Shown: positions 53,794 through 61,975 of the stretch, piece after piece
How the letters are laid out: each line of letters begins with the position of its first letter
How positions within the stretch are numbered: the stretch's first letter is position 1
Assembly (NCBI GenBank): GCA_964387025.1
Contig: CAYLUZ010000002.1
Span: forward strand, 62,001 to 126,000
Origin: PNON01 sp964387025
GTDB lineage: Bacteria; Chloroflexota; Anaerolineae; Anaerolineales; Anaerolineaceae
DNA: 64,000 nucleotides
Direction: 5' to 3'
The notes under the pieces: generated by a model
What the model was told of the DNA's origin: nothing
What the model saw: the letters and a program-made list of their open reading frames with translations, nothing else
Databases searched by the model: none
Position numbers and translations under genes: made by a program

Positions 53794-54891
53794 TTATTTA
53801 GGCGTTGGAGCCGCGCCAATATTAACATTTGGCAAATTCAATGAGGTTACAACTGGTTCAAACCCATAAGGTTGCTTGGCTGGTAAGGGGATGCTATAAG
53901 TGTCCATTGTGTATTGTAATGTGACCGCATCTGTCTTGATTCTTTGTTCATCTCCAGCTCCACGCAAAGCCAGGTTCATTTCAACTCCGCTATACATCAA
54001 ATAATTCAAGGTAACGGCATCCTGTGGGGTAACCACTAATGAGATCATAAGTGGTTTTTTGGGTTCAGCTGGTGCTTGTGGTTGATTTCCAGGCGCAGGG
54101 GTAGGAGTTACAGCAGTTTGAGCAGCAACAGATGGCTGAGTTAATGGGAATTCACCAACATGAAGGACTATCACGTCCTGGAGAATGGTCTGGCTGACAA
54201 TTCTAGGTCTTTGAGGTTCAGACGGTATTAAATATACAGGTTGGGCAAGGGTTTGATCTTGTTCAGCTCTTCCCTGGACTGCGTCAAGCCCTAAAGCTTT
54301 CGTAAATGCCACAAGTGATGGACTCTCCGGGCTTCCTGGTGGGGGAACAACACCAGCGGTGATATTTGGTAATCGGGATTGAAAACTGCTATCCATATCG
54401 ACAAACATCATGGTCGCAATAACATTTACGTGATCACCGGGCTGTGCACCATACCCTACACTTGATAATGGACTGATGATCGGAATCGATACAGCTACCA
54501 TTCCATTAGGTATTTGGAAAGAAGCTAGAGATCCTTCAGCACCATCAGAGATCAAACTGCTGGTAATAGGTACTTTTGCCTCGAGATCCATTTTTGCCCT
54601 TTTACCGACTAATTCATTGACGTCACTGTAAAACACGCCAGGAACTAATAATTTTTTAGGGTATGGAACGGAAGTGAGAACGTCTGCAGTAAGGACAGTC
54701 CCATATGGGATCGGTTGAATGCTGACCACAATATTCGACATTTCCTCGGCAGGTGCGGGAGTGGCCACCGCAGCTTTTTGGCCTTGAGTTCTCGGTCGAA
54801 GCACTAATAGATAAACAGCAGCAACCCCCAAAATTAATAACAAAGCGATATAAATGAAAATCCGCCCTCTTTGCTTAGATCCTTGTGCCAT
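53794..54891 (-). CDS. cpaB: Flp pilus assembly protein CpaB/RcpC
   Basis: 365 aa, ATG behind GGGAGGCGTTT. A single N-terminal membrane helix (~10-29) is followed by a SAF domain (VVSIQPIPYGTVLTADVLTSVPYP...KRAKMDLEAKVPITSSLI) and the RcpC region (GMVAVSIPIISPLSSVGYGAQPGDHVNVIATM). The later half contains a Pro/Ala-rich linker (TPTPAPGNQPQAPAEPKKP). It lies outside the membrane and helps pilus passage or peptidoglycan anchoring. It has its own good promoter. Confidence 0.9.
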   Translation of the reverse strand: MAQGSKQRGRIFIYIALLLILGVAAVYLLVLRPRTQGQKAAVATPAPAEEMSNIVVSIQPIPYGTVLTADVLTSVPYPKKLLVPGVFYSDVNELVGKRAKMDLEAKVPITSSLISDGAEGSLASFQIPNGMVAVSIPIISPLSSVGYGAQPGDHVNVIATMMFVDMDSSFQSRLPNITAGVVPPPGSPESPSLVAFTKALGLDAVQGRAEQDQTLAQPVYLIPSEPQRPRIVSQTILQDVIVLHVGEFPLTQPSVAAQTAVTPTPAPGNQPQAPAEPKKPLMISLVVTPQDAVTLNYLMYSGVEMNLALRGAGDEQRIKTDAVTLQYTMDTYSIPLPAKQPYGFEPVVTSLNLPNVNIGAAPTPK

Positions 54892-54932
54892 AAACGCCTC
54901 CCATCACCTACTAAAAATTCCTCAATATTGCA

Positions 54933-54961
54933 ATCATACGCAAACTCGTTTTAAAAGTCAA
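54933..54961 (-). promoter_or_regulatory. Sigma-70-type promoter of cpaB
   Basis: On the minus strand: TTGACT (54961-54956), 17-bp spacer, TATGAT (54938-54933). It is 42 bp upstream of the cpaB ATG. Confidence 0.75.
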
Positions 54962-55020
54962 GTTTAGTAACACATATTTACAGATGCAAGCATCTTGCCA
55001 AACGAGAATATTGGTTAGTT

Positions 55021-55058
55021 ACGTAAAAGACCCTGCCTTCCAGCAGGGTCTTTTACGT
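55021..55058. terminator. Strong bidirectional terminator between flp and cpaB
   Basis: A perfect 16-bp stem (55021-55036 / 55043-55058, inner part GACCCTGC/GCAGGGTC) with loop CTTCCA and T-runs on both strands. It follows the flp pilin gene on the minus strand. This lets the abundant pilin be made apart from the assembly genes. Confidence 0.93.
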
Positions 55059-55096
55059 AAGACCAATTATGAATTGCGTATTACAAAAAATTCTGT

Positions 55097-55243
55097 TTAT
55101 AGACCATTAACGATGCTGCTGAAAATGTTACCAATGGCGGGTCCTAACAGGGCTAAAATAACAATTACAACCACTGCGACTAAAACAAGAATTAACGCGT
55201 ATTCAACAAGGCCCTGACCTTTTTCTTTCTGTTCGATCATCAT
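55097..55243 (-). CDS. flp: Flp-family major pilin
   Basis: 48 aa from ATG 55243, because AAGGAGGT lies at the right distance; upstream ATGs have none. It has the short leader MMIEQKEKGQG followed by LVEYALILVLVAVVVIVILALLGPAIGNIFSSIVNGL. The Gly-Leu cleavage site with Glu at +3 and Tyr at +4 is the classic Flp signature. Cleavage after Gly-11 would leave a 37-aa mature pilin. The prepilin peptidase gene is not in the window. Confidence 0.95.
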   Translation of the reverse strand: MMIEQKEKGQGLVEYALILVLVAVVVIVILALLGPAIGNIFSSIVNGL

Positions 55244-55291
55244 AGTTTTCACCTCCTTCCGATTCATAAAATAATTTGTTTCAATGAACTT

Positions 55292-55319
55292 ATTATAAGT
55301 GAATATTGTTGCAATACAA
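55292..55319 (-). promoter_or_regulatory. Promoter of the flp pilin gene
   Basis: On the minus strand: TTGTAT (55319-55314), 16-bp spacer, TATAAT (55297-55292), ending 48 bp before the flp start. Confidence 0.75.
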
Positions 55320-55424
55320 CCTTCATACATTACAGAAACCTTACAGAAGAAGGAGGTATTCACCCAGCGAGGAATTGCAATATTCATACCTTATTGAAAC
55401 TTACAAATAAAGTATACGTATATA

Positions 55425-55453
55425 TTGTTAGAACTGTCAATTATTACTATAAT
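55425..55453 (+). promoter_or_regulatory. Promoter of the 175-aa gene and SPFH gene
   Basis: TTGTTA (55425-55430), 17-bp spacer, TATAAT (55448-55453). The first gene begins 50 bases after the -10. Confidence 0.78.
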
Positions 55454-55503
55454 GTTAGAATACAAGCACCATTATCAGCTAATGAAATGTTAGAGGAGGA
55501 TAA

Positions 55504-56031
55504 ATGAGCGACATGTTCGACAAAGTCACATCTCAACAGGATATTATTAAGAAATTATTAAGCAAAATTCCAGGATTCAGCGGATATATTGAACGCGAAA
55601 ATCGGCGTTCTTCAGATAAAATCTTAAGAGATACTATTTCTTCCAGACTTGAAGATGGTTGGAAACGAATATCCAGTCTACAGAGGGACCTACTCAACCA
55701 GGGTGAGATTCGGATGATCGATGATCTTGAGGCTGCAGCAATAAAATTCCGCCAAGTGATCGATCGAATTAAGAAAGCATCTTACGGATATAGCGGATTC
55801 TTTGATGCAGTTAAGATCAATGAAACTGAACTTGCTCTGATCTACCAATATGACCTTTCAATTATGGACCAAGTGGATGTAGCAAACAAAGCTGTTGATA
55901 CGGTTGAGACATCCATTGGAACAGATGGATTACCAGCCGCGATCAGAAACCTGGTTTCTGTTGCTGACCAATGTGTTATCGCTTTTGATAAACGAGCCGA
56001 AGTAATCACCGGCATGAACGCTGTATCATAA
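55504..56031 (+). CDS. Unrecognised helical protein next to the SPFH gene
   Basis: 175 aa, ATG behind GAGGAGGATAA. I do not recognise a named family. The sequence is almost all helix-forming, with heptad-like stretches (RLEDGWKRISSLQRDLLNQGEIRMIDDLEAAAIKFRQVIDRIKKA). It has no signal peptide or membrane helix and no cysteine cluster. It lies 30 bases upstream of the SPFH-HTH gene and shares its promoter, so the two products probably act together. Confidence 0.75.
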   Translation: MSDMFDKVTSQQDIIKKLLSKIPGFSGYIERENRRSSDKILRDTISSRLEDGWKRISSLQRDLLNQGEIRMIDDLEAAAIKFRQVIDRIKKASYGYSGFFDAVKINETELALIYQYDLSIMDQVDVANKAVDTVETSIGTDGLPAAIRNLVSVADQCVIAFDKRAEVITGMNAVS

Positions 56032-56061
56032 ATATCAATTTTGGAACACGGAGAATAAGAC

Positions 56062-57120
56062 ATGGCAAGAATATTTGATGTTGTTGAATATGCGAGTGAG
56101 ATGAACGATGAAATCGTCCATCGCTTTCCTGAAGTAGGTGTTGCAGATCTGCGTATCGGTTCACAAATAATCGTTCGCGAATCTCAACAGGTTGTGTTTT
56201 TCCGGGATGGAAAAGCTCTGGATACATTTGGCCCTGGCAGACACACGATCATAACCGCCAACATACCAAAATTGATAGATTTTGTAGGAAAAGCTTTTAA
56301 TGACCGTACTCCATTCACTGCCGAGGTTTACTACGTCTCAATGCGTGAATTTGCTGATCGAAAATGGGGCACTCCTCAACCGATAATTGTCCGGAACCCA
56401 GGTATGGGATTAGGAGTTGCCTTACTACAAGGGTTTGGATCATATAGTTTACAGGTCAAAGACCCACAACAATTCGTTGTCCAAATTTGTGGCGCACAGG
56501 GTGTTTACCGAATGGCAGATATTGAGAATCGGCTGCGCACCATGCTTCTTTCCAAGCTGCAAGATCTACTAGGAGAGACAGCCGGAAAAAACTCTGTCGT
56601 CGAAATGATAGGGCTGACTGAAGAACTAGGAGCCGGTGTAAGGGCGAAAGCGCAAGATGACTTTGCTGCCATCGGCTTGACCTTAAAATCATTCTACATT
56701 GGAAATTTAAAGCCATCCGAGAAATCTGCCGAAGAACTGCGCGCAATGGGCATGCTGGATATGCAAACATATACCCAATTACAAGCCGCAGATGCGATGC
56801 GTGATGCTGCCCAAAACCCAAGTGGTGGCGCAGGTTTAACAGCAGGAATTGGCGCTGGTATGGGAATTGGAAACGTTCTAAGCCAATCTCTTCAAGGGGT
56901 AGGAGCTTCAGGAGGTTCCAATTCATCTAAGCAAAATGCAAATAATGGTGGTTCCAATGGAATTCCTGATGTAATGACCCCTTCTGAGGCAGCTGGGATT
57001 CTAAAAGTTTCCGAAGAAGATGTTTTAGCTGCAATTAATGCTGGAGATTTAAAAGCCCGCAAGATTGGCTCTGCGTTTCGTATCAGCCGCGAAGCTGTTG
57101 AATCCTTCTTGAAAGGGTAG
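56062..57120 (+). CDS. SPFH-domain protein with C-terminal excisionase-type helix-turn-helix
   Basis: 352 aa, ATG behind ACACGGAGAATAAGAC. Residues ~1-230 resemble the cytosolic SPFH group related to a poxvirus virion core protein. It has VGVADLRIGSQIIVRESQQVVFFRDGKALDTFGPGRHTIITANIP, the middle YSLQVKDPQQFV and a coiled-coil end ARAKAQDDFAAIGLTLKSFYIGNLKPS. A Gly-rich linker (~262-300) then leads to MTPSEAAGILKVSEEDVLAAINAGDLKARKIGSAFRISREAVESFL, a MerR/excisionase-type HTH. It lacks a membrane anchor. Function unknown; the HTH may bind DNA or peptide. Confidence 0.85.
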   Translation: MARIFDVVEYASEMNDEIVHRFPEVGVADLRIGSQIIVRESQQVVFFRDGKALDTFGPGRHTIITANIPKLIDFVGKAFNDRTPFTAEVYYVSMREFADRKWGTPQPIIVRNPGMGLGVALLQGFGSYSLQVKDPQQFVVQICGAQGVYRMADIENRLRTMLLSKLQDLLGETAGKNSVVEMIGLTEELGAGVRAKAQDDFAAIGLTLKSFYIGNLKPSEKSAEELRAMGMLDMQTYTQLQAADAMRDAAQNPSGGAGLTAGIGAGMGIGNVLSQSLQGVGASGGSNSSKQNANNGGSNGIPDVMTPSEAAGILKVSEEDVLAAINAGDLKARKIGSAFRISREAVESFLKG

Positions 57121-57140
57121 AAGAAAATACTCAAAATTAA

Positions 57141-57178
57141 ACAGTACTGGATACGATTTTCCGGTACTGTTTTTTTTT
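57141..57178 (+). terminator. Intrinsic terminator after the SPFH gene
   Basis: ACAGTAC-x-GG and CC-x-GTACTGT pair around an A/T-rich loop, followed by nine Ts (from 57170). Confidence 0.88.
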
Positions 57179-57201
57179 ACACATTCATTGGTAAATTAGG
57201 C

Positions 57202-57232
57202 TTGACAAAAATAATGCATGATAAAATATATA
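57202..57232 (+). promoter_or_regulatory. Promoter region of sucCD
   Basis: A perfect TTGACA (57202-57207) is followed by an A/T run in which TATATA (57227-57232) gives a 19-bp spacer and TAAAAT (57222) a 14-bp one. The -35 is good but the -10 is uncertain. Confidence 0.5.
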
Positions 57233-57267
57233 TATATGAACGTTAATCCTGACAGGTAGGAGTGTAG

Positions 57268-58407
57268 ATGAAACTTCACGAATATCAGTCCAAGCAGGTT
57301 TTATCGCGTTATAACGTCCAAATACCCAGGGGGAGTGTTGCACAAACAGCATATGAAGCAAAACAAATAACTGAAGAATTAGGTACAAGGGTGGTTATTA
57401 AAGCCCAGGTGCTAGTCGGCGGAAGAGGAAAAGCCGGCGGAATAAGAGTAGCCAATAACCCCAAAGAAGCTGAGGATCTGGCAACATCTATATTAAGTAT
57501 GGATATTAAGGGATTACCAGTTCGAAGAGTCTTGGTGGATGAAGCCATCACGTACGATCAAGAAATTTTTCTTGGAATCACGAATAGCAGAATTACTGGC
57601 ACACCAGTAATGATTGCATCCGGATCAGGGGGCGTGGATATTGAAGAAATTGCCAGAAATTCACCTGAAAAAATAATTAGTGTTTTCATTCACCCATTAC
57701 TGGGCTTAAGAGACTATCAAACCAGAGATCTGGCAAGTGGAATTGATCTTCCCCATCAATACTGGAGACAATTTCAGGAAATTTGCTTGGGATTATGGTT
57801 GGTATTTTATGATCTTGATGCAACACTTGCCGAGATTAATCCTTTAGTGATCTCTTCTGATTCCAAATTGGTCGCCCTGGATGCAAAAATAAATATTGAT
57901 GAAAATGCTTTATACAGACATAGCGATCTGAGCGAATTAAGGGATTTGGATGTAGAGGACCATTCAGAAATAGAAGCTAGAAAATACGGATTGTCTTATA
58001 TCAAGTTAGATGGAAAGATAGGCTGCCTGGTAAATGGTGCTGGATTATCCATGACCTTAATGGATATGATCAAATACTATGGTGGTACTCCGGCCAATTT
58101 CCTGGATATTGGCGGTGGAGCGAGTTCAGAAAAGGTCTCTGCAGCAATGCGAATCCTGATCAATGATCCTTCGGTCAATACAATTTTGATTAATGTCTAT
58201 GGAGGAATAACAAGGTGCGATGAGGTGGCAATAGGGATCCTGCATGCGTTGCAATCCCATTCAAAGAATATTCCGATTGTTGCCAGACTGGTAGGAACCA
58301 ACGCACCGGCAGGGAAAAAATTATTAAACGATGCAAACATACTCACTTTGAGTACATTGACTGAAGCTGCAAAAAAAGCCGTCGAAATCTCAACCGGGAG
58401 GGTGTAA
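57268..58407 (+). CDS. sucC: Succinyl-CoA synthetase beta subunit (ADP-forming)
   Basis: 379 aa, ATG behind GGTAGGAGTGTAG. Together with SucD it converts succinyl-CoA, ADP and phosphate to succinate, CoA and ATP in the citric acid cycle. The ATP-grasp domain is intact: MKLHEYQSKQVLSRYNV, VIKAQVLVGGRGKAGG, LAEINPLV, KIGCLVNGAGLSMTLMDMIKYYGGTPANFLDIGGGAS and INVYGGITRCDEVA. Its stop overlaps the sucD start (TAATG). Confidence 0.96.
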   Translation: MKLHEYQSKQVLSRYNVQIPRGSVAQTAYEAKQITEELGTRVVIKAQVLVGGRGKAGGIRVANNPKEAEDLATSILSMDIKGLPVRRVLVDEAITYDQEIFLGITNSRITGTPVMIASGSGGVDIEEIARNSPEKIISVFIHPLLGLRDYQTRDLASGIDLPHQYWRQFQEICLGLWLVFYDLDATLAEINPLVISSDSKLVALDAKINIDENALYRHSDLSELRDLDVEDHSEIEARKYGLSYIKLDGKIGCLVNGAGLSMTLMDMIKYYGGTPANFLDIGGGASSEKVSAAMRILINDPSVNTILINVYGGITRCDEVAIGILHALQSHSKNIPIVARLVGTNAPAGKKLLNDANILTLSTLTEAAKKAVEISTGRV

Positions 58408-59270
58408 TGAGCATCCTGGTCAATAAAAATACAAAGATAATTGTTCAAGGCATTACTGGAGAAGAAGGTTTATTCCATGCGGCACAAATGCAGGAATATG
58501 GGTCAAACGTCGTTGCCGGGACATCTCCCGGAAAAGGTGGCGAGTGGGTATTGAATGGAAAACTTCCTGTATTTGATTCTATGCGGTTAGCTATAGATGC
58601 AACTGGTGCAAATACATCAGTTGTTTTTGTTCCAGCACGACACGCATTAGATGCCTTACTTGAAGCAATCGATTCTGGTATTCCTTTGGTCATTTGTATT
58701 ACCGAAGGAATACCAGTTCAAGATATGATGAAGGTTAAATATTATGGTGATCAGAAGGGTACCCGGATTATTGGTCCCAATTGCCCAGGGGTTTTGACTC
58801 CTGGTGAGTGTAAAGCAGGTATCATTCCGGGAAAAATTAAGAAATCAGGAAATATTGGAGTGGTTTCTCGCTCTGGGACGTTAACTTATGAAGTATTAAA
58901 TTCCCTGGATGACAATGGTTTGGGTGCCAGTACCTGTGTCGGAATTGGCGGTGACCCGATCCTGGGGTCCAACTTTATCCAAATATTGGGGTTGTTTGAA
59001 GAAGATCCACGCACTGAAAGAATATTACTCATTGGTGAAATTGGCGGGACTGATGAGGAGCAAGCAGCGGAATTTATTGCTAATTCTGTAACTAAACCTG
59101 TCCTTGGAATGATCGCTGGTGTATCTGCGCCTCCTGGAAAAAGAATGGGACATGCAGGAGCAATTATTGAAGGTCTCAACGGAAAAGCATTATCAAAAAT
59201 AATTGCCCTCGAAAATGTCGGTGTGAAAATGGCGCATGACCCAGATGAACTAGTTGCCTTCTTAAAGTAA
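58407..59270 (+). CDS. sucD: Succinyl-CoA synthetase alpha subunit
   Basis: 287 aa. The CoA-binding Rossmann domain starts IVQGITGEEGLFHAAQMQEYGSNVVAGTSPGKGG. IIGPNCPGVLTPGECKAGIIPG and VSRSGTLTYEVL follow. The phosphorylated His lies in GKRMGHAGAIIEG (~250). The usual NTxT turn after VVAG reads TSPG, as in the family. Translationally coupled to sucC. Confidence 0.96.
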   Translation: MSILVNKNTKIIVQGITGEEGLFHAAQMQEYGSNVVAGTSPGKGGEWVLNGKLPVFDSMRLAIDATGANTSVVFVPARHALDALLEAIDSGIPLVICITEGIPVQDMMKVKYYGDQKGTRIIGPNCPGVLTPGECKAGIIPGKIKKSGNIGVVSRSGTLTYEVLNSLDDNGLGASTCVGIGGDPILGSNFIQILGLFEEDPRTERILLIGEIGGTDEEQAAEFIANSVTKPVLGMIAGVSAPPGKRMGHAGAIIEGLNGKALSKIIALENVGVKMAHDPDELVAFLK

Positions 59271-59273
59271 AAA

Positions 59274-59292
59274 GAGCGCACTAAGTGCGCCC
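59274..59292 (-). terminator. Intrinsic terminator after the ACP gene
   Basis: GCGCAC-TAA-GTGCGC with flanking pairs. On the minus strand the hairpin is followed by CTTTTTAC. On the plus strand it may also end sucCD weakly. Confidence 0.8.
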
Positions 59293-59312
59293 TTCTAAGT
59301 TTCGTAAAATTA

Positions 59313-59549
59313 CTATTTCATGCGAGGATCTATGTAGCGAACCGCATCGCCCACTGTCTTAATTGTGCGGGCATCATCATCACCAATATTTAAGTTAAAT
59401 TTCTCGCAAAAACCATCAATTAGAAAAAACTGGTCCATGGAATCTGCTTTTAAATCCTCAATGAATTTCGTTTCTAAAGTAATATCTTTCGCATCAATCT
59501 TCATAACTTCTGCGATAACCTCTTTTACGCCTTCAAACGAACTAGTCAT
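59313..59549 (-). CDS. Acyl carrier protein
   Basis: 78 aa from ATG 59549 behind GGAGGTTGGTA. It carries growing acyl chains on a phosphopantetheine arm. The attachment site reads LKADSMDQFFLIDGFCEKF (DSM instead of the usual DSL), and helix I and the acidic helix III are present. It lies alone with its own terminator, apart from fab genes. It may be the general ACP or a special one paired with another pathway. Confidence 0.9.
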   Translation of the reverse strand: MTSSFEGVKEVIAEVMKIDAKDITLETKFIEDLKADSMDQFFLIDGFCEKFNLNIGDDDARTIKTVGDAVRYIDPRMK

Positions 59550-59690
59550 TACCAACCTCCAGTTAAATGAATGTTATCACTTTGAATGAATTTTATCTTT
59601 CCTGTCAATTCTGTCAAGTAAGTCATAGAATAATTGACACATGATATTGTAAAGGTTAAGATTATTCACATAAAGGAACACCAATAACAC

Positions 59691-60716
59691 ATGAAAGATA
59701 CCAGGGTAATTAAACGAAAAACTGATCATATCCAGATAAATCTGCGGAAAGATGTAAGTTCAGACCTTACCTCCGGATTGGAACATTACCATTTTTTACA
59801 TAATGCATTACCTGAAATTAATCTACAAGAAATTGATCTTTCCACAAAGTTCCTTTCAAAAGTATTAAATATTCCCCTGATAATTTCATCAATGACCGGG
59901 GGTACTGAAGAAGGTCAAAAAATAAACCGTACTCTGGCACATGCTGCTGCTCATTTTGGCATTGCGATGGGGGTCGGTTCACAACGAGCTGCGATTGACA
60001 ATCCCGAAGCAATGGATACGTTTCGAGTCCGGGATATTGCGCCAGATATATTGTTATTTGCCAATCTTGGAGCAGTTCAACTTAATTATGGCTATTCTAT
60101 AGACCAGTGCCGGAGTGTGGTCGATTCTGTAAGGGCGGATGGCTTGATCCTTCATCTGAATCCCCTCCAGGAAGCGCTCCAAGCAGAAGGAGAAACTAAC
60201 TTCTCCGGACTATTATTAAAGATCGAATTGATCTGTAAACATCTAGGAAAACCAGTGATCGTAAAAGAAGTTGGCTGGGGAATCTCCGAACGAGTTGCCG
60301 TTCAACTAATTAATGCCGGTGTAAGCGCAATTGATGTAGCCGGCGCTGGGGGTACCTCATGGTCGCAAGTGGAAATGCACCGATCCGATTCGAAATCAAT
60401 TCAGCATATAGCTGCGGATTTTAAATCCTGGGGAATTCCGACAAGTGAAGCAGTCCGGTTAGTTCACAGAAGCCATCCAAAACTTCCAATTATTGCCTCG
60501 GGTGGAATTAGAACCGGGTTGGATATAGCTAAATGTATCGCCCTTGGTGCCAACCTGGGTGGAATTGCTGGTCCATTACTTCGCGCAGCAGCCATATCAG
60601 ATGAGGAGTTGCACACTTTGATTGATGAGATAAAAACTGAATTGGCAATTACAATGTTTGGGGTAGGCGCTCCAAATATTCATTCATTACAAAAAGTTCC
60701 GATCATTTTCGGTTAA
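59691..60716 (+). CDS. fni: Isopentenyl-diphosphate delta-isomerase, type 2 (FMN-dependent)
   Basis: 341 aa. It interconverts IPP and DMAPP using FMN and NADPH. TRVIKRKTDHIQINL matches the family start (RKxDHI). ISSMTGGTEEGQKINRTLAHAAAHFGIAMGVGSQRAAI, LHLNPLQEALQAEGETNFSG, KEVGWGISE, VAGAGGTSW and ASGGIRTGLDIAKCIALGANLGGIAGP are the expected FMN and substrate motifs. It is followed 14 bases on by the polyprenyl synthase that uses its product. Confidence 0.95.
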   Translation: MKDTRVIKRKTDHIQINLRKDVSSDLTSGLEHYHFLHNALPEINLQEIDLSTKFLSKVLNIPLIISSMTGGTEEGQKINRTLAHAAAHFGIAMGVGSQRAAIDNPEAMDTFRVRDIAPDILLFANLGAVQLNYGYSIDQCRSVVDSVRADGLILHLNPLQEALQAEGETNFSGLLLKIELICKHLGKPVIVKEVGWGISERVAVQLINAGVSAIDVAGAGGTSWSQVEMHRSDSKSIQHIAADFKSWGIPTSEAVRLVHRSHPKLPIIASGGIRTGLDIAKCIALGANLGGIAGPLLRAAAISDEELHTLIDEIKTELAITMFGVGAPNIHSLQKVPIIFG

Positions 60717-60730
60717 CATTCTAGAGGATT

Positions 60731-61750
60731 ATGGAAGCATTTTTTACTAAGCGTCCCATTATTGCAGAAATTCTTGCTCAGGTAGAAACGCAGTGTTACT
60801 CAGCAGTCCAGGAACAATTTTCTCCGGAAACTCAACCCCTCAAGGACATGTTGAAATATCACCTGGGGTTTGATGATTCTTCAACCACGAAGAAGGGAAA
60901 ACGAATTAGGCCACTCCTTGTCTGCCTGGCTACACATCTATGTGGCGGAAATTGGCATAATGTACTTCCGGCAGCGGTGTCAATCGAGTTGATCCACAAT
61001 TTTTCCTTGATCCATGATGATATTCAGGATCAAAGCCTGACCCGGCATGATAAAGATACACTTTGGGTAAAATATGGATCTGCCCAGGCGATCAATGCAG
61101 GTGATGCATTATTCAGTTTGGCTTTGGATGAAATATGGAAACTAACGAAACCTTTTCCGATCGAGACTGTGTCTGAATGCAGCCAGATCCTTACCTCCAC
61201 GTGTATAAAACTCACTGAAGGTCAATACCTTGACATTGACTTTGAAAGTCGTGCCGATGTTACTCTGGATGAATACCAATCCATGATCGAAGGTAAGACT
61301 ACGGCATTAATCGCCGCTTGCACACGGCTTGGAGCTCTACTTGGGACTGGTGATCGAAACACGATCGATAATTTCGAATTATTTGGTAAATATCTCGGAT
61401 TGGCTTTCCAGATCATTGATGATTATCTGGGAATTTGGGGGGACACTGCACGACTAGGGAAATCAACCAGTAGTGACCTGATTTCCGGAAAAATGACATA
61501 TCCGGTTGTCCTTGCAATAAAAAATAATCAGGACTTTGCTAAACGATATAAAATTGGAAAAATACAAACAGAAGAAATTCCATCAATATTGGATATGTTG
61601 GAACAATCTGGAATATCCGAAAAAACAGTCAACCAGGCGGATGATTATACAAGCAAAGCAATCTCATATTTGCAATCTGCGGCAGGGACTCATCAGGATA
61701 TCCAGGTTTTATTGGACCTGACTTACTGGCTATTAAGACGGGAAGTATAA
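60731..61750 (+). CDS. Polyprenyl diphosphate synthase
   Basis: 339 aa. It condenses IPP with allylic diphosphates to make C15-C40 chains. The first aspartate-rich motif SLIHDDIQD (~92-100) and its R-R-like TRHD, the preceding KGKRIRPLL, and the second DDYLGIWGD (~229-237) are intact. Residues before the first motif (IELIHNF) are bulky, which would favour a mid-length product, but I would not assign it. Operon with fni. Confidence 0.93.
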   Translation: MEAFFTKRPIIAEILAQVETQCYSAVQEQFSPETQPLKDMLKYHLGFDDSSTTKKGKRIRPLLVCLATHLCGGNWHNVLPAAVSIELIHNFSLIHDDIQDQSLTRHDKDTLWVKYGSAQAINAGDALFSLALDEIWKLTKPFPIETVSECSQILTSTCIKLTEGQYLDIDFESRADVTLDEYQSMIEGKTTALIAACTRLGALLGTGDRNTIDNFELFGKYLGLAFQIIDDYLGIWGDTARLGKSTSSDLISGKMTYPVVLAIKNNQDFAKRYKIGKIQTEEIPSILDMLEQSGISEKTVNQADDYTSKAISYLQSAAGTHQDIQVLLDLTYWLLRREV

Positions 61751-61767
61751 AAGGTTTAAAGATGTCC

Positions 61768-61796
61768 TTGACAACCAAGGTTGGCATTCATATAAT
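61768..61796 (+). promoter_or_regulatory. Perfect consensus promoter of the tRNA-Gly gene
   Basis: TTGACA (61768-61773), 17-bp spacer, TATAAT (61791-61796). The tRNA begins 13 bases after the -10, so the transcript needs only a short 5' trim. Confidence 0.93.
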
Positions 61797-61808
61797 CCAT
61801 TCACTATT

Positions 61809-61880
61809 GCGGGTGTCGCCAAGTGGTAAGGCAGTACCTTCCCAAGGTACCATTCGTGAGTTCGAATCTCATCACCCGCT
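61809..61880 (+). tRNA. tRNA-Gly(CCC)
   Basis: Cloverleaf reads GCGGGTG acceptor with CACCCGC and discriminator T. The D arm is GCC/GGC. The anticodon arm is GTACC-TTCCCAA-GGTAC with anticodon CCC at 61841-61843, and the T arm GTGAG-TTCGAAT-CTCAT. No CCA is encoded. All stems pair (one G-T in the T stem). Confidence 0.96.
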
Positions 61881-61899
61881 CTTTGAACACTCAAAACTT

Positions 61900-61950
61900 C
61901 CATTCGTGAGCCCCATCGAGGGATGATATACGAATCTCATCACCCGCTCT
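61900..61950 (+). repeat. Duplicated 3' piece of tRNA-Gly, interrupted by 20 bp
   Basis: CCATTCGTGAG (61900-61910) and CGAATCTCATCACCCGCTCT (61931-61950) repeat exactly 61850-61860 and 61863-61882 of the tRNA and its flank. Between them, 20 unrelated bases replace the two Ts. It is not a functional tRNA. It may be a scar from a mobile element or of slippage. Confidence 0.85.
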
Positions 61951-61975
61951 CTCAATTATTTTTCATAAATAGAAT

